Shown here: in pieces, positions 33,635-42,404 of the stretch
Layout: the number at the start of each line of letters is the position of its first letter
Numbering within the stretch: the first letter of the stretch is position 1
DNA from: Marinomonas lutimaris
GTDB lineage: Bacteria > Pseudomonadota > Gammaproteobacteria > Pseudomonadales > Marinomonadaceae
Reading direction: 5' to 3'
DNA: 64,000 nucleotides
Assembly (NCBI RefSeq): GCF_019426345.1
Contig: NZ_JAHLLW010000009.1
Location: 1 to 64,000, forward strand
Program-made: the position numbers and the translations under genes
Notes under the pieces: model-generated
The model's database searches: none
What the model was told of the DNA's origin: nothing
The model's input: only the letters and a program-made list of their open reading frames with translations

Positions 33635-35686
33635 TTACATCACGCGTTGGCCTGGTTTCGCACCTGCATGAGGTTCCAGTAGGTAAATTTCTTCGCCACC
33701 AGGGCCTGCTGCTAATACCATGCCTTCTGACATGCCAAACTTCATTTTGCGTGGAGCAAGGTTGGCAACCATCACAGTATGTTTGCCTTCTAAGTCTTCT
33801 GGCTTATAAGCTGACTTGATACCAGAGAACACGGTGCGAGTTTCGCCACCGATGTCCAATGTCAGTTTTAGTAGCTTATTGGCTTTTTCAACGTGCTCGG
33901 CTTTGACGATCAAGGCGATACGTAAGTCAACTTTCGCGAAGTCATCAAAATTGATTTCTGCTTCAATAGGTTCTTTGCTTAGTTCAGTTTCTATTTGAGC
34001 GGGTTGAGCGGCTGCTTTCGCTGCGGCTTCTGCCGCCGCTTCTAGCTTGCCTTCTTCGATGATGGCATCAATTTGTGTTTGCTCAATACGACCCATTAGC
34101 GGTTTAAAGGTATTCACCGTACGACCAAACAACAATTCGCTGCGGTTGTCCCAAGTTAGTTCTTTGCCAAGGAAAGCTTCAGCCTCTGCCACCATGTTTG
34201 GCATAACTGGTTTCAAATAAGTAGCCAAGATGCTGAATAAATTCAAGGCAACAGTACAAACGTCTTGAACTTTCGGTAATGTCGCTTCATCTTTTGCCAA
34301 TACCCAAGGTGCTTGCACGGCAATGTATTCGTTTGCCACATCAGCAAGGCGCATCACTTCACGAATCGCTTTACCGTATTCACGGCTTTCAAAGTGATCA
34401 GCAATCACTTCACCAGCATCGATGAAAGATTGAATCATTTCCTCTTCGCTCACTTTGCTGGCTAATTGACCGTCGAATTTCTTGCTGATGAAGCTCGCTG
34501 TGCGGCTAGCAATGTTAACCACTTTGCCAACAACGTCAGAGTTAACGCGTTGTAAGAAATCACCTAAGTTAAGATCGATATCGTCAACACGAGAGTTCAG
34601 TTTGGCTGCATAGTAGTAACGCAAGTATTGCGGATCCAAATGCTTCAAGTAAGTACGGGCTTTAATAAAAGTGCCACGTGACTTAGACATTTTTTCGCCG
34701 TCAACGGTTACATAGCCGTGTGCGTTCACCGCTGTCGGTGTGCGGTAGCCTGCACAGTCCAACATCGCAGGCCAGAACAAAGCGTGGAAATTGATGATGT
34801 CTTTACCGATGAAGTGGTAAAGCTCAGCGTTAGAGTCTTTGCCCCAGTAATCATCAAACTCTAAACCTTCCGTACGATCACACAGGTTTTTAAAGCTCGC
34901 CATGTAACCAATCGGTGCGTCTAGCCAAACGTAGAAATATTTGCCCGGCGCGTCTGGGATTTCAAAACCAAAGTAAGGTGCATCACGGCTGATGTCCCAC
35001 TCTTTTAGGCCAGAATCCAACCATTCAGATAGCTTGTTAGCCACTTGCTCTTGCAAGGTGCCGCTGCGCGTCCATTTTGCTAGGAAGTCTTGGAAATCTG
35101 GCAATTTGAAGAAATAATGCTCAGAGTCTTTTTCAATCGGCGTCGCACCAGAGTAAACAGAGCGCGGATTGATCATTTCCATTGGCGTGTAAGTTGCAGA
35201 ACAGACTTCACAGTTGTCGCCGTATTGATCTTCTGCTTTACACTTAGGACAAGTTCCCTTAATGAAACGATCCGCAAGGAACATCTCTTTTTCAGGGTCG
35301 TACGCTTGTACTATAGAACGAACAGCGATTTTGCCATTGTCACGAAGGGCTTTGTAGATGCTGTTTGAGAATTCGCGGTTTTCTTCAGAATGCGTTGAAT
35401 GGTAATTATCGTAACCAATCAGGAAGTCATTAAAGTCTGCCATGTGCTCTTGGCGAACACCTTCGATCAACTCTTCTGATGTGATGCCATTTTGCGCAGC
35501 TTTGATCATAATCGCCGTGCCGTGAGCGTCATCCGCACACACTGCTGTACAAAGATGGCCGCGCATTTTTTGAAAACGCACCCAGATATCTGTTTGGATG
35601 TGTTCCAGCATATGCCCCAAATGGATAGAACCATTGGCATAAGGAAGGGCGCTGGTGACTAAAATTTTGCGTTGCGTTTGTGCCAT
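33635..35686 (-). CDS. metG: Methionyl-tRNA synthetase
   Basis: A 683-residue class I synthetase. It has the HIGH-like [10 protein letters not shown] near residue 20, a zinc knuckle [17 protein letters not shown] (about 145-161), the KMSKS loop [10 protein letters not shown] and a C-terminal tRNA-binding domain ([18 protein letters not shown]). It charges initiator and elongator tRNA-Met. ATG at 35686 ([19 protein letters not shown]) is preferred to an in-frame start at 35731. Confidence 0.96.
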   Translation of the reverse strand: MAQTQRKILVTSALPYANGSIHLGHMLEHIQTDIWVRFQKMRGHLCTAVCADDAHGTAIMIKAAQNGITSEELIEGVRQEHMADFNDFLIGYDNYHSTHSEENREFSNSIYKALRDNGKIAVRSIVQAYDPEKEMFLADRFIKGTCPKCKAEDQYGDNCEVCSATYTPMEMINPRSVYSGATPIEKDSEHYFFKLPDFQDFLAKWTRSGTLQEQVANKLSEWLDSGLKEWDISRDAPYFGFEIPDAPGKYFYVWLDAPIGYMASFKNLCDRTEGLEFDDYWGKDSNAELYHFIGKDIINFHALFWPAMLDCAGYRTPTAVNAHGYVTVDGEKMSKSRGTFIKARTYLKHLDPQYLRYYYAAKLNSRVDDIDLNLGDFLQRVNSDVVGKVVNIASRTASFISKKFDGQLASKVSEEEMIQSFIDAGEVIADHFESREYGKAIREVMRLADVANEYIAVQAPWVLAKDEATLPKVQDVCTVALNLFSILATYLKPVMPNMVAEAEAFLGKELTWDNRSELLFGRTVNTFKPLMGRIEQTQIDAIIEEGKLEAAAEAAAKAAAQPAQIETELSKEPIEAEINFDDFAKVDLRIALIVKAEHVEKANKLLKLTLDIGGETRTVFSGIKSAYKPEDLEGKHTVMVANLAPRKMKFGMSEGMVLAAGPGGEEIYLLEPHAGAKPGQRVM

Positions 35687-35940
35687 TTTTGATAAGCCTG
35701 CTGGATTAAAAAAGGTCGGGTATTCTATCAATAATTAGGCGTAGATGACGAATAAATAAAGCGCCTAAAGGATAGATAGTCTAAGAAAAGCGACATTATA
35801 AGACCCAATCTTCCATGTGCAAGGGCTTGTCTTCTTCCATAGCTCTGCTTTTCTGGTTTCTGGGCTTGCTTTTCTGCAATTTGCCCCCAAACTTGGCTCA
35901 ACATTAAAAGATTTACATTACGCCTTACAAGGATCCCCCT

Positions 35941-37011
35941 ATGTTAACTGATGCCCAACTACAGGCGACTTTAGAAAACCTTATTGATGATAATAGCGGC
36001 CAACCTTATGGTGCTGTTTGGAACGTCGTAGCAGATGATAATCGCGTTCATGTCACCTTGATGCTTGGCTACCCAGCGCAAAAACAACAAGCTCAACTAG
36101 AAGACAAGATCAAAGAGCTCTTGGACGATTCTCGCAACTTGGTGCTAGACATCGACTTTCAAGTCAAAAGCCACGCGACTCAAGGCAACATCGCAGGGCT
36201 AAAAGGCGTGAAGAACATTATTGCCGTGGCGTCTGGCAAAGGCGGCGTGGGTAAATCCACTACCACGGTTAACCTTGCCCTTGCCATGGCAAAAGAGGGC
36301 GCTCGCGTTGGTATTCTAGATGCGGATATCTACGGCCCAAGCCAAGGCATGTTGCTCGGCTTCGCCGAAGGTACTCGTCCTCAAGTTCGTGAAGACAAAT
36401 TCTTTGTGCCGCCAACTGCGTTTGGCGTGCAAGTCATGTCTATGGCGTTTCTGACCACTAAAGACACGCCAGTTGCATGGCGTGGTCCTATGGTGACAGG
36501 CGCCTTGATGCAGATCCTAACGCAAACCGATTGGGATAACCTTGATTACCTATTTATCGACATGCCACCTGGTACAGGCGACATTCAACTGACGCTGGCG
36601 CAAAAAGTCCCAGTGGCAGGTTCCGTCATTGTGACAACACCGCAAGACATCGCTTTGCTGGATGCTCGTCGCGGAATCGAAATGTTCAACAAGGTCAAAA
36701 TTCCTGTGTTGGGCGTGGTTGAAAACATGTCGACGCATATTTGCTCCAACTGCGGTCATCACGAAGCCATCTTTGGTGACGAAGGTGGCGCGAGCCTAGC
36801 AAAAGAATACGATGTTAATGTATTGGGTAAACTACCACTCAGCCTAGCGATCCGTGAACAGAGTGATGCTGGCCGACCAATCGTGGTAAATGCCCCAGAA
36901 AGTGATACTGCAAGCATTTATCAGTCGATTGCACGCAAGCTTGGTGCTACCCTTGCATCCCAACAAAATGAACAAACAGCGATGCCTATTATTGGCATGA
37001 GCGACGATTGA
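35941..37011 (+). CDS. apbC: Iron-sulfur cluster carrier Mrp/ApbC
   Basis: A 356-residue P-loop ATPase. The deviant Walker A is GKGGVGKSTTTVNLA (about 98-112), and the cluster-binding pair is CSNCGHHEAIFG. It receives and passes on [4Fe-4S] clusters to target proteins. ATG at 35941 follows AAGGAT. It is divergent from metG and precedes dcd by nine bases, an order also found in pseudomonads and enterics. Confidence 0.94.
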   Translation: MLTDAQLQATLENLIDDNSGQPYGAVWNVVADDNRVHVTLMLGYPAQKQQAQLEDKIKELLDDSRNLVLDIDFQVKSHATQGNIAGLKGVKNIIAVASGKGGVGKSTTTVNLALAMAKEGARVGILDADIYGPSQGMLLGFAEGTRPQVREDKFFVPPTAFGVQVMSMAFLTTKDTPVAWRGPMVTGALMQILTQTDWDNLDYLFIDMPPGTGDIQLTLAQKVPVAGSVIVTTPQDIALLDARRGIEMFNKVKIPVLGVVENMSTHICSNCGHHEAIFGDEGGASLAKEYDVNVLGKLPLSLAIREQSDAGRPIVVNAPESDTASIYQSIARKLGATLASQQNEQTAMPIIGMSDD

Positions 37012-37020
37012 GGAAAAGTA

Positions 37021-37605
37021 ATGCGTTTGTGTGACCGAGATATTATTAAAGCCCTAGACGAAGGTTCCATTGTCATCGAACCCCGCCCAGATAACAGCGT
37101 TATCAGCGGCGTATCTGTTGACCTACGATTGGGCAACTCGTTTCGCGTCTTTCAAGGTCACCCAGCGCCTTATCTTGACCTAAGCAGCTCAAAAGCGGAC
37201 TTAAGCAAAGTTATTGAATCCGTGATGAGCGAAGAAATCCTTGTCGAAGACGGCAAACCTTTCTTTATTCATCCGGGCGAACTCGTACTTGGCGTTACCA
37301 AAGAATCTGTCACCTTGCCTGATAACCTAGTCGGCTGGCTCGATGGTCGTTCTTCCCTCGCACGCCTTGGCTTAATGGTTCACGTAACCGCACACCGCAT
37401 CGACCCAGGTTGGAGCGGCGGCATCGTTCTAGAATTCCTCAACGGCGGCAAACTACCAATCGCCCTAAGCCCAGGCATGACCATCGGCGCCATCAACTTC
37501 GAAACCATGTCGGGTTCTGCGGATCGCCCTTATAACAAGCGGGATAACGCAAAGTATAAAGACCAAACTTCCGCAGTTGGTAGCCGGATTTCCGGCGAAA
37601 ACTAG
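37021..37605 (+). CDS. dcd: dCTP deaminase
   Basis: A 194-residue enzyme with the usual family length, converting dCTP to dUTP for thymidylate synthesis. Signatures are [36 protein letters not shown] (active-site Arg and Ser) and [14 protein letters not shown] with the catalytic Glu. GAGGAAA precedes the ATG. It is the last ordinary gene before the repeats of island B. Confidence 0.96.
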   Translation: MRLCDRDIIKALDEGSIVIEPRPDNSVISGVSVDLRLGNSFRVFQGHPAPYLDLSSSKADLSKVIESVMSEEILVEDGKPFFIHPGELVLGVTKESVTLPDNLVGWLDGRSSLARLGLMVHVTAHRIDPGWSGGIVLEFLNGGKLPIALSPGMTIGAINFETMSGSADRPYNKRDNAKYKDQTSAVGSRISGEN

Positions 37606-37836
37606 TTTTCAGTTTCTTCCTCTTTTTTAAGGGGAAGACGGAAAATGGGGCTGTTCTTTGTTCCCTCCCCTTATGTCTTTCAAGGGGGGGGTTAGGGTGG
37701 GGTTAATCTTTAGATCTTCAAGTCTGTTTGTTACTTCTCAACACTTCCTAGTTTGCAAGCTTAGTTCCGCTCTGCTGAGCGGGTAACTTTTTGCTAGCGC
37801 CCAAAAACTTCAGTTTAAAGGAAAGCAAAAATTCGC
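37606..37836. repeat. Start of composite repeat region after dcd
   Basis: It contains a C-rich inverted unit (CCCTCCCCTTATG with CAAGGGGGGGGTTAGG, 37652-37700) and GTTCCGCTCTGCTGAGCGG, both of which recur at 38838-38990 and, inverted, at 41711-41780 and 42160-42297. No gene is visible. Confidence 0.7.
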
Positions 37837-38000
37837 TTTATCGGGCTATCGCCCAAACGTCTCATTCATTTTGTTTAACATCACGTCTTGCAAGACGATT
37901 TTTATCGGAAGGCATAGATTGGTTTTGATGATGCTAGGAAAGGTATTTTTATCTGATTCTGAAACTCCATAAAGTCGCGCAACTTCGTCGCGTCGAAGCC
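37837..38000 (-). repeat. Dispersed repeat family, copy 2
   Basis: TTTATCGGGCTATCGCCCAA start and the CGCGCAACTTCGTCGCGTCG end as in copy 1. After the shared GGAAGGCATAGATTG part it differs from copies 3 and 4, and it lacks AACTGACTTCAT. First 86 bases are almost identical to copy 4. Confidence 0.8.
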
Positions 38001-38127
38001 GCTTTTTTAAATTTATCTGGTTCCACTCAAACGCTTTGTATTCCCAACCTTTATTCCGCTTTTTAATTCAGGAAAAAGCTGAGCTGGTAACTTTTGCCAA
38101 TCGATGCAAAAGTAACCAAAAGGTCGC

Positions 38128-38296
38128 TTTATCGGGCTATCGCCCAAACGTCTCATTCACGTTGTTTAAGATTGGTCTAGCAGGACGATTTTTACCGTAA
38201 GGCATAGATTGTTTATTTAGTGAGAGACAGATTGTCAAACAATGACTCTGAAACTCCATAGGGTCGCGCAACTTCGTCGCGTCGAACTGACTTCAT
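38128..38296 (-). repeat. Dispersed repeat family, copy 3
   Basis: Complete copy ending GTCGAACTGACTTCAT. The minus strand reads MKSVRRDEVARPYGVSESLF and then soon stops. Preceded by the inverted pair GTAACTTTTG / CAAAAGTAAC. Confidence 0.85.
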
Positions 38297-38436
38297 GTGT
38301 GATGCTGGTTTTTGTAGGGCGGATGAGGGAGGTACGACCGTGATCCGCCGGAGAAAGCGAAGCTTTCATATGTAGGTCGTCCTTCAGGGCGACGCGAAAT
38401 TTAGATTCCATTCAAACGCTTTGTATTCCCAAGCTT
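38201..38436 (+). repeat. Exact direct duplication, left copy
   Basis: 236 bp repeated without a difference that I can see at 38600-38835, offset 399 bp. It spans the second half of family copy 3, a GTAGGGCGGATGAGGGAGG unit, GTAGGTCGTCCTTCAGGGCG and ATTCCATTCAAACGCTTTG. Confidence 0.85.
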
Positions 38437-38525
38437 TATTCCGCTTTTTAATTCAGGAAAAAGCTGAGCGGGTAACTTTTGTCCGCCGTTTAATTCAGAA
38501 AAGTACAAAAGTAACCAAAAAATCT

Positions 38526-38695
38526 TTTATCGGGCTATCGCCCAAACGTCTCATTCATTTTGTTTAACATCACGTCTTGCAAGACGATTTTTATCGGAAG
38601 GCATAGATTGTTTATTTAGTGAGAGACAGATTGTCAAACAATGACTCTGAAACTCCATAGGGTCGCGCAACTTCGTCGCGTCGAACTGACTTCAT
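38526..38695 (-). repeat. Dispersed repeat family, copy 4
   Basis: Left half matches copy 2 and right half matches copy 3 exactly, so it is a mosaic of the two, as gene conversion or unequal crossover would leave. Confidence 0.85.
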
Positions 38696-38835
38696 GTGTG
38701 ATGCTGGTTTTTGTAGGGCGGATGAGGGAGGTACGACCGTGATCCGCCGGAGAAAGCGAAGCTTTCATATGTAGGTCGTCCTTCAGGGCGACGCGAAATT
38801 TAGATTCCATTCAAACGCTTTGTATTCCCAAGCTT
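38600..38835 (+). repeat. Exact direct duplication, right copy
   Basis: Second copy of the 236-bp segment at 38201-38436. Sequence identity across the whole length implies a recent duplication or ongoing correction between copies. Confidence 0.85.
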
Positions 38836-39018
38836 GGTTCCGCTCTGCTGAGCGGGCTAGTTCCTTCCCCTTTCTTCAAGGGGAAGGTTAGGATGGGGTT
38901 ATTTCTTTGGGTTTTAAAGGATATTTGTTACTTCTCAATAGCTCCGAGCTGCAGGTTTATTCCGCTCTGCTGAGCGGGTAACTTTTGTCCAGATCCACAA
39001 AAGTAACCAAAAGGTCTC

Positions 39019-39186
39019 TTTCTCGGGCTATCGCCCAAACGTCTCATTTACGTTGTTTAATTCTGGATTAGCAACACGATTTTTATCGTAAGGCATAGAT
39101 TGATTATCTTGTGGGAGTTGGCTCGTCAAACAATGACCCTGAAACTCCATAGGGTCGCGCAACTTCGTCGCGTCGAACTGACTTTT
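39019..39186 (-). repeat. Dispersed repeat family, copy 5
   Basis: Complete but more divergent (TTTCTCGGGCTATCGCCC start, GTGGGAGTTGGCTCGTC inside). Followed by GTAGGGCGCGATGAGGGAGG and then the leader block of the cassette array. Confidence 0.82.
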
Positions 39187-39329
39187 TCGTAGCTAATTGT
39201 CTGCAAATTTATACCCGATACCGTAATGCTAATCGTAGGGCGCGATGAGGGAGGTACGACCGTGATCCGCCGGAGAAAGTGAAGCTTTCATTGTCTGAAA
39301 CCGACTTTATTTTTGGATGAAATTTAAAA

Positions 39330-39652
39330 CACAATTTATGGGTGGATATACAGTCTATTTTTGAGATGAAGGTATTTTTGCTCGTTTAACCATTTTAAAT
39401 AAACCGGTTGTGCGCGTTTTGTGCTGGAGGTAAGTAAGAAAGTCTTTTAGTATCAAGGAATAAGGATTTACAGAGCAGAAATAACGCGCTGTGGATAAAA
39501 AGAATAACGCGCACGCTCGTTTTTCCTGTTTTTCCTGTTTTTCCTGTTTTAACTTTTGTTGATATCTCTATTTATGGTTTTAGAGTCAGTGGCTTATAGT
39601 AATATTAAGAAGGTTTCCAATCTGTGTAAACGCGCATGCGCATTAACAAAAT
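39330..39652 (+). repeat. Cassette leader block, copy 3
   Basis: It shares with 1240-1543 the strings CCATTTTAAATAAACC, GTAAGTAAGAAAGTCTTTTA, TGTGGATAA (39490-39498), GCTCGTTTTTCC, GTAAACGCGCATGCGC and the terminal AAAAT. Inside, TTTTTCCTG is repeated three times (39520-39546) where copy 2 has it once. Similarity ends at 39652, and GTTAGGC, a good attI/attC core site, follows at 39653-39659. Confidence 0.75.
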
Positions 39653-39678
39653 GTTAGGCAACAATAGTGAGTATAAAT

Positions 39679-40284
39679 ATGGTAACAGAAGAATACACTA
39701 AGTATCTGAAAAGGCTTCAAAAAATTGTTTCAATGGAAGTCGTTCCTAAAACAGCTATGTTTGATTACTTTACATCAGATATTTATAAATATGATGAAGA
39801 TCCTCTAAAAGTTGAGCCGTTAGTGTGGTATATCCAATCAGCTTTACTATCAGACTTAACGTTTTCTATTTTTCGACTTTTTGATGATAAATCTGATAAA
39901 AATTTATATCACTTTGTTCGATTTTCAAGAGAAAACGCAAATAAAATTGAATGGAAATCGCCTTTAACTGCTGATGATTTCAAAGAGCAGCAGACAATGC
40001 TAAAAAGTATTCATGATCGCAAAGATAAATTGAGAAGACGTCGCAATATGTATTTTGCGCATTATTCAGAAGATTACTTTTTTGAACCCGAAAAAATACA
40101 GAAAGAGCTCCCTTTTACTAGGGAAGATGCCATAGCATTGGTTCGAGTTGCTCAGCAGATTATTGGTAAACATTCTTATGCTTTGAGCAACTCATCAGCA
40201 ATAAGTATTGATGGGTTCGTCTACGCTGCATCGGAGAAATTGTATGAAAAATTGAGAAGTAGCTATAATCAACCAATTGCCTAA
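39679..40284 (+). CDS. AbiU2/HEPN-like cassette protein
   Basis: About 201 helical residues. HDRKDKLRRRRNMYFAHYSED contains R-N-x4-H, the catalytic pattern of HEPN RNases, in the setting of HEPN_AbiU2-like proteins (abortive-infection family). A GTG at 39667 is in frame four codons upstream; neither start has a clear Shine-Dalgarno. The gene begins 20-26 bp after the core site GTTAGGC (39653-39659), and its stop lies within R'' GCCTAAC (40279-40285), exact complements, so this is a textbook cassette. Function as a toxin or defence RNase is inferred from the motif only. Confidence 0.65.
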   Translation: MVTEEYTKYLKRLQKIVSMEVVPKTAMFDYFTSDIYKYDEDPLKVEPLVWYIQSALLSDLTFSIFRLFDDKSDKNLYHFVRFSRENANKIEWKSPLTADDFKEQQTMLKSIHDRKDKLRRRRNMYFAHYSEDYFFEPEKIQKELPFTREDAIALVRVAQQIIGKHSYALSNSSAISIDGFVYAASEKLYEKLRSSYNQPIA

Positions 40285-40404
40285 CAAACTGTTCAAAAGG
40301 GACTCGTAACGCGTACCATTTTCACTATGCGTTGCGTTTAGTGTTTAAGGTGGTATGCGCGAGCTTTGGTATTGCGTTGCTCACACCTTAACAGGACGTT
40401 ATGT
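40279..40404 (+). other. VCR-like attC site (cassette B1)
   Basis: 126 bp from R'' GCCTAAC (40279-40285) to R' GTTATGT (40398-40404). It opens TAACAAACTGTTCAAAAGGG and closes CACACCTTAACAGGACGTTA, close to Vibrio VCR sites. The R'' box is the exact complement of the cassette start GTTAGGC at 39653. Confidence 0.9.
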
Positions 40405-40889
40405 TTTCTGGAGAGATCGTGCGTAAAGAAGATATTAATGACCCTTTAAAGGAGTATGCGTTTGATTTCTTTTATTGGTTCTCACGATTTGAGTTTGCGC
40501 TTAAAGAAAACCGTTTCTTAAAACGCAATGGCGCTGGAGAAAATGCAGAACCGGGGTGGGATGCGTTCGTAGAAAGGTACGCAGAGATGTTCGAGCACAC
40601 AGCGGAAACCAATAAGCTAATTGAACTTAACCCCAAAAGACAAAAGATTGGGGAGCATTCAGACCTTCAATGGCGCGAAGTAGGCTTAGCAGATTGTAAC
40701 TCTGAACTCTGTAGAGTTGTTCGCTTACTTAAAACGATCAGAAACAACCTCTTTCACGGAGGTAAACACGGTGCAGAGGGCTGGGATAATCCAGAACGAA
40801 CACAAGACTTATTGGTTACAGGTAAATCAATCCTAGATCAATTGGCAAGCTTGGCTGACATTGAAGCAGACTATACCCAATACTATTAA
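40401..40889 (+). CDS. HEPN-domain cassette protein
   Basis: A 162-residue helical protein. RLLKTIRNNLFHGGKHG (about residues 110-127) is a very good HEPN signature, R-N-x3-H, typical of RNases in toxin-antitoxin and defence proteins and of some nucleotide-transfer-regulated toxins. The start ATG at 40401 lies inside the R' box GTTATGT, with AGGA (40393-40396) in the preceding attC as the only ribosome binding site, so the previous cassette supplies its translation start. No antitoxin gene adjoins it in the same cassette. Confidence 0.72.
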   Translation: MFSGEIVRKEDINDPLKEYAFDFFYWFSRFEFALKENRFLKRNGAGENAEPGWDAFVERYAEMFEHTAETNKLIELNPKRQKIGEHSDLQWREVGLADCNSELCRVVRLLKTIRNNLFHGGKHGAEGWDNPERTQDLLVTGKSILDQLASLADIEADYTQYY

Positions 40890-40891
40890 AA

Positions 40892-40964
40892 ACATAACAA
40901 GCAAAGGCAGCATCGCCCTGCGGGCTGGACGCGCTACCGCGCGCCGCTGCTTTGGGCGTTATAG
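40892..40964 (+). other. Short attC site (cassette B2)
   Basis: 73 bp from R'' ACATAAC to R' GTTATAG. The arms ATAACAAGCAAAGGCAGC and GCTGCTTTGGGCGTTAT pair almost fully and the loop contains GCCCTGCGGGC and GCGCGC. R'' is the exact complement of the cassette start GTTATGT at 40398. Confidence 0.9.
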
Positions 40965-40978
40965 GGCAAAGGAAACTA

Positions 40979-41419
40979 ATGGAAAGCATCGACTTCTATA
41001 CCGTTTCATTAAAAAAGGTATACAAAGAATGGCCTCAAAGTACTCGAGACGCGATAGATCGAGATAGTAAAATCATCTGGTATTATTTTCTTGGTTGGGT
41101 TGCATTCCTTGTGCTGGCATTAGCTGGTGCAATGTACCTTATTGTAAGTGATGTTGTCCTTGATTCTGTTGGAAACAAAATACAGAGGGTTGGCTCACTC
41201 ATGTCGTTGTTTATTTTGTTTGGGGAGATAGCTTTTATTTATAAGCTTAATGACCTCACAAAAGTGAAGCATCCTGCTGGGCTCATGTTTGAAATCTATA
41301 AAGCTAGATTCTTTAAGCCTCTGACAATATTTACATTAGTTGTATCATTTATCCTTGTGGCATCAGGTGCAATCATGTCTGGGTATGGTGATTGTATATA
41401 TGAGCATTTTGCCCAATAA
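40979..41419 (+). CDS. Small membrane protein of cassette B3
   Basis: A 146-residue protein with three predicted membrane helices (about 33-54, 68-86 and 111-133). No family recognised. ATG at 40979 with AAAGGAA in front is preferred to an in-frame TTG at 40952, which would lie within the attC. It follows two HEPN-type cassettes; a joint function is not implied, because cassettes usually move alone. Confidence 0.7.
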   Translation: MESIDFYTVSLKKVYKEWPQSTRDAIDRDSKIIWYYFLGWVAFLVLALAGAMYLIVSDVVLDSVGNKIQRVGSLMSLFILFGEIAFIYKLNDLTKVKHPAGLMFEIYKARFFKPLTIFTLVVSFILVASGAIMSGYGDCIYEHFAQ

Positions 41420-41542
41420 CAAACGCATTAAGTCGCTCGCAGGCTTGCTTGGACGCCAAAACTACACGGCGATTTAGTTTTGTGCTTCGCAATTTTAAAC
41501 CAATCGCCGCTAATTTTGTCGCCACTTATGCGGGCGTCACCT
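41414..41542 (+). other. attC site with degenerate right end (cassette B3)
   Basis: R'' CAATAAC (41414-41420) fits the cassette start GTTATAG in six of seven bases. The arms AACAAACGCATTAAGTCGC and CCACTTATGCGGGCGT pair with a bulge. The R' box has become GTCACCT in place of GTTRRRY, so this end may no longer recombine. Repeat copy 6 starts right after it. Confidence 0.72.
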
Positions 41543-41543
41543 C

Positions 41544-41704
41544 CTTCGACGCGACGAAGTTGCGCGACTCTATGGAGTTTCCGAGTCATTAACGGAAAGA
41601 TTCTCTCCAGCAGCATAACCAATCCATGCCTTACGATAGAAGTCGTGTTGCTAGACGTGATGTTAAATAAAGTAAATGAGACGTTTGGGCGATAGCCTGA
41701 TAAA
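41544..41704 (+). repeat. Dispersed repeat family, copy 6 (inverted)
   Basis: Inverted relative to copies 1-5. It reads TTCGACGCGACGAAGTTGCG at the left and GGGCGATAGCCTGATAAA at the right. It abuts the end of the cassette array within two bases. Confidence 0.82.
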
Positions 41705-41710
41705 ATAACG

Positions 41711-41850
41711 ACCCCATCCTCCGCCTTCCCCTTGGAAGACAAAAGGGGAAGGGACTAAGCCCTCGCTCAGCAGAGCGGAAAAAAAGCTTAGGAATCCAAA
41801 GCATTTGAATGGAATCTAAATTCCGCGTCGGGCTAAAGCCGCGACCTACC
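41711..41850. repeat. Composite repeat segment, inverted
   Basis: CCATCCTCCGCCTTCCCCTT with AAAAGGGGAAGGG, then CGCTCAGCAGAGCGG, CATTTGAATGGAATCTAAA and CGTCGGGCTAAAGCCGCGAC. These are the reverse complements of units at 38200-38440 and 38838-38990 and of 316-340. Confidence 0.75.
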
Positions 41851-41947
41851 ATACAATGAAAGCTTTGCTTTCAGCGGCAGTTTTTAATTAGATAGTCGCT
41901 GCGCTTATGATGCCCTACGTCCTTTGTTTTCCATCACTGCAATCCTG

Positions 41948-42117
41948 AAGAAGTCAGTTCGACGCAACGAAGTTGCGCGACCCTATGGAGTTTCCGAGTA
42001 ATTAACGGAAAGCCTCTCTCGAACAGCAAGACCAATCTATGCCTTACGATATAAGTCGTCTTGTTAATGATGATGTTAAACAAAGTGAATGAGACGTTTG
42101 GGCGATAGCCCGATAAA
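41948..42117 (+). repeat. Dispersed repeat family, copy 7 (inverted)
   Basis: Starts GAAGTCAGTTCGACGCAACG and ends GGGCGATAGCCCGATAAA. It is followed by AAGTAACC-type and CAGCAGGACGGAA units and by a second C-rich element at 42249-42297. Confidence 0.82.
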
Positions 42118-42248
42118 GAGACTTTTTGGTTACTTTTGCACTTTCCTAAATTAAGTAGTGGGTAAAAGTTACCCGCTCAGCAGGACGGAATAAACTTGCA
42201 GCTCAAAGTCATTGAGAAGTAACAAATATACTTGAAGATCCATAGAAC

Positions 42249-42297
42249 AACCCCATCCTCCGCCTTCCCCTTGGAAGACAAAAGGGGAAGGGACTAA
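42249..42297. repeat. C-rich inverted repeat, right edge of island B
   Basis: CCCCATCCTCCGCCTTCCCC and AAAAGGGGAAGGG, identical over about 45 bp to 41711-41757. It marks the right limit of the repeat region before the Nudix gene. Confidence 0.75.
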
Positions 42298-42404
42298 TCC
42301 CTCGCCCAGCGGAACCAAGTTTGCAAACTAGGAATCGTTGAGAAGTAACAGATATACTTGCAGACCAAAGAAAACTAACCCAACCACACGAAGTGTCCCA
42401 ATCT

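Noticed and set aside
37837-39186. CRISPR-like direct repeats
   Set aside because: Units are about 165 bp with irregular, repeated spacers and opposite orientations; no cas genes.
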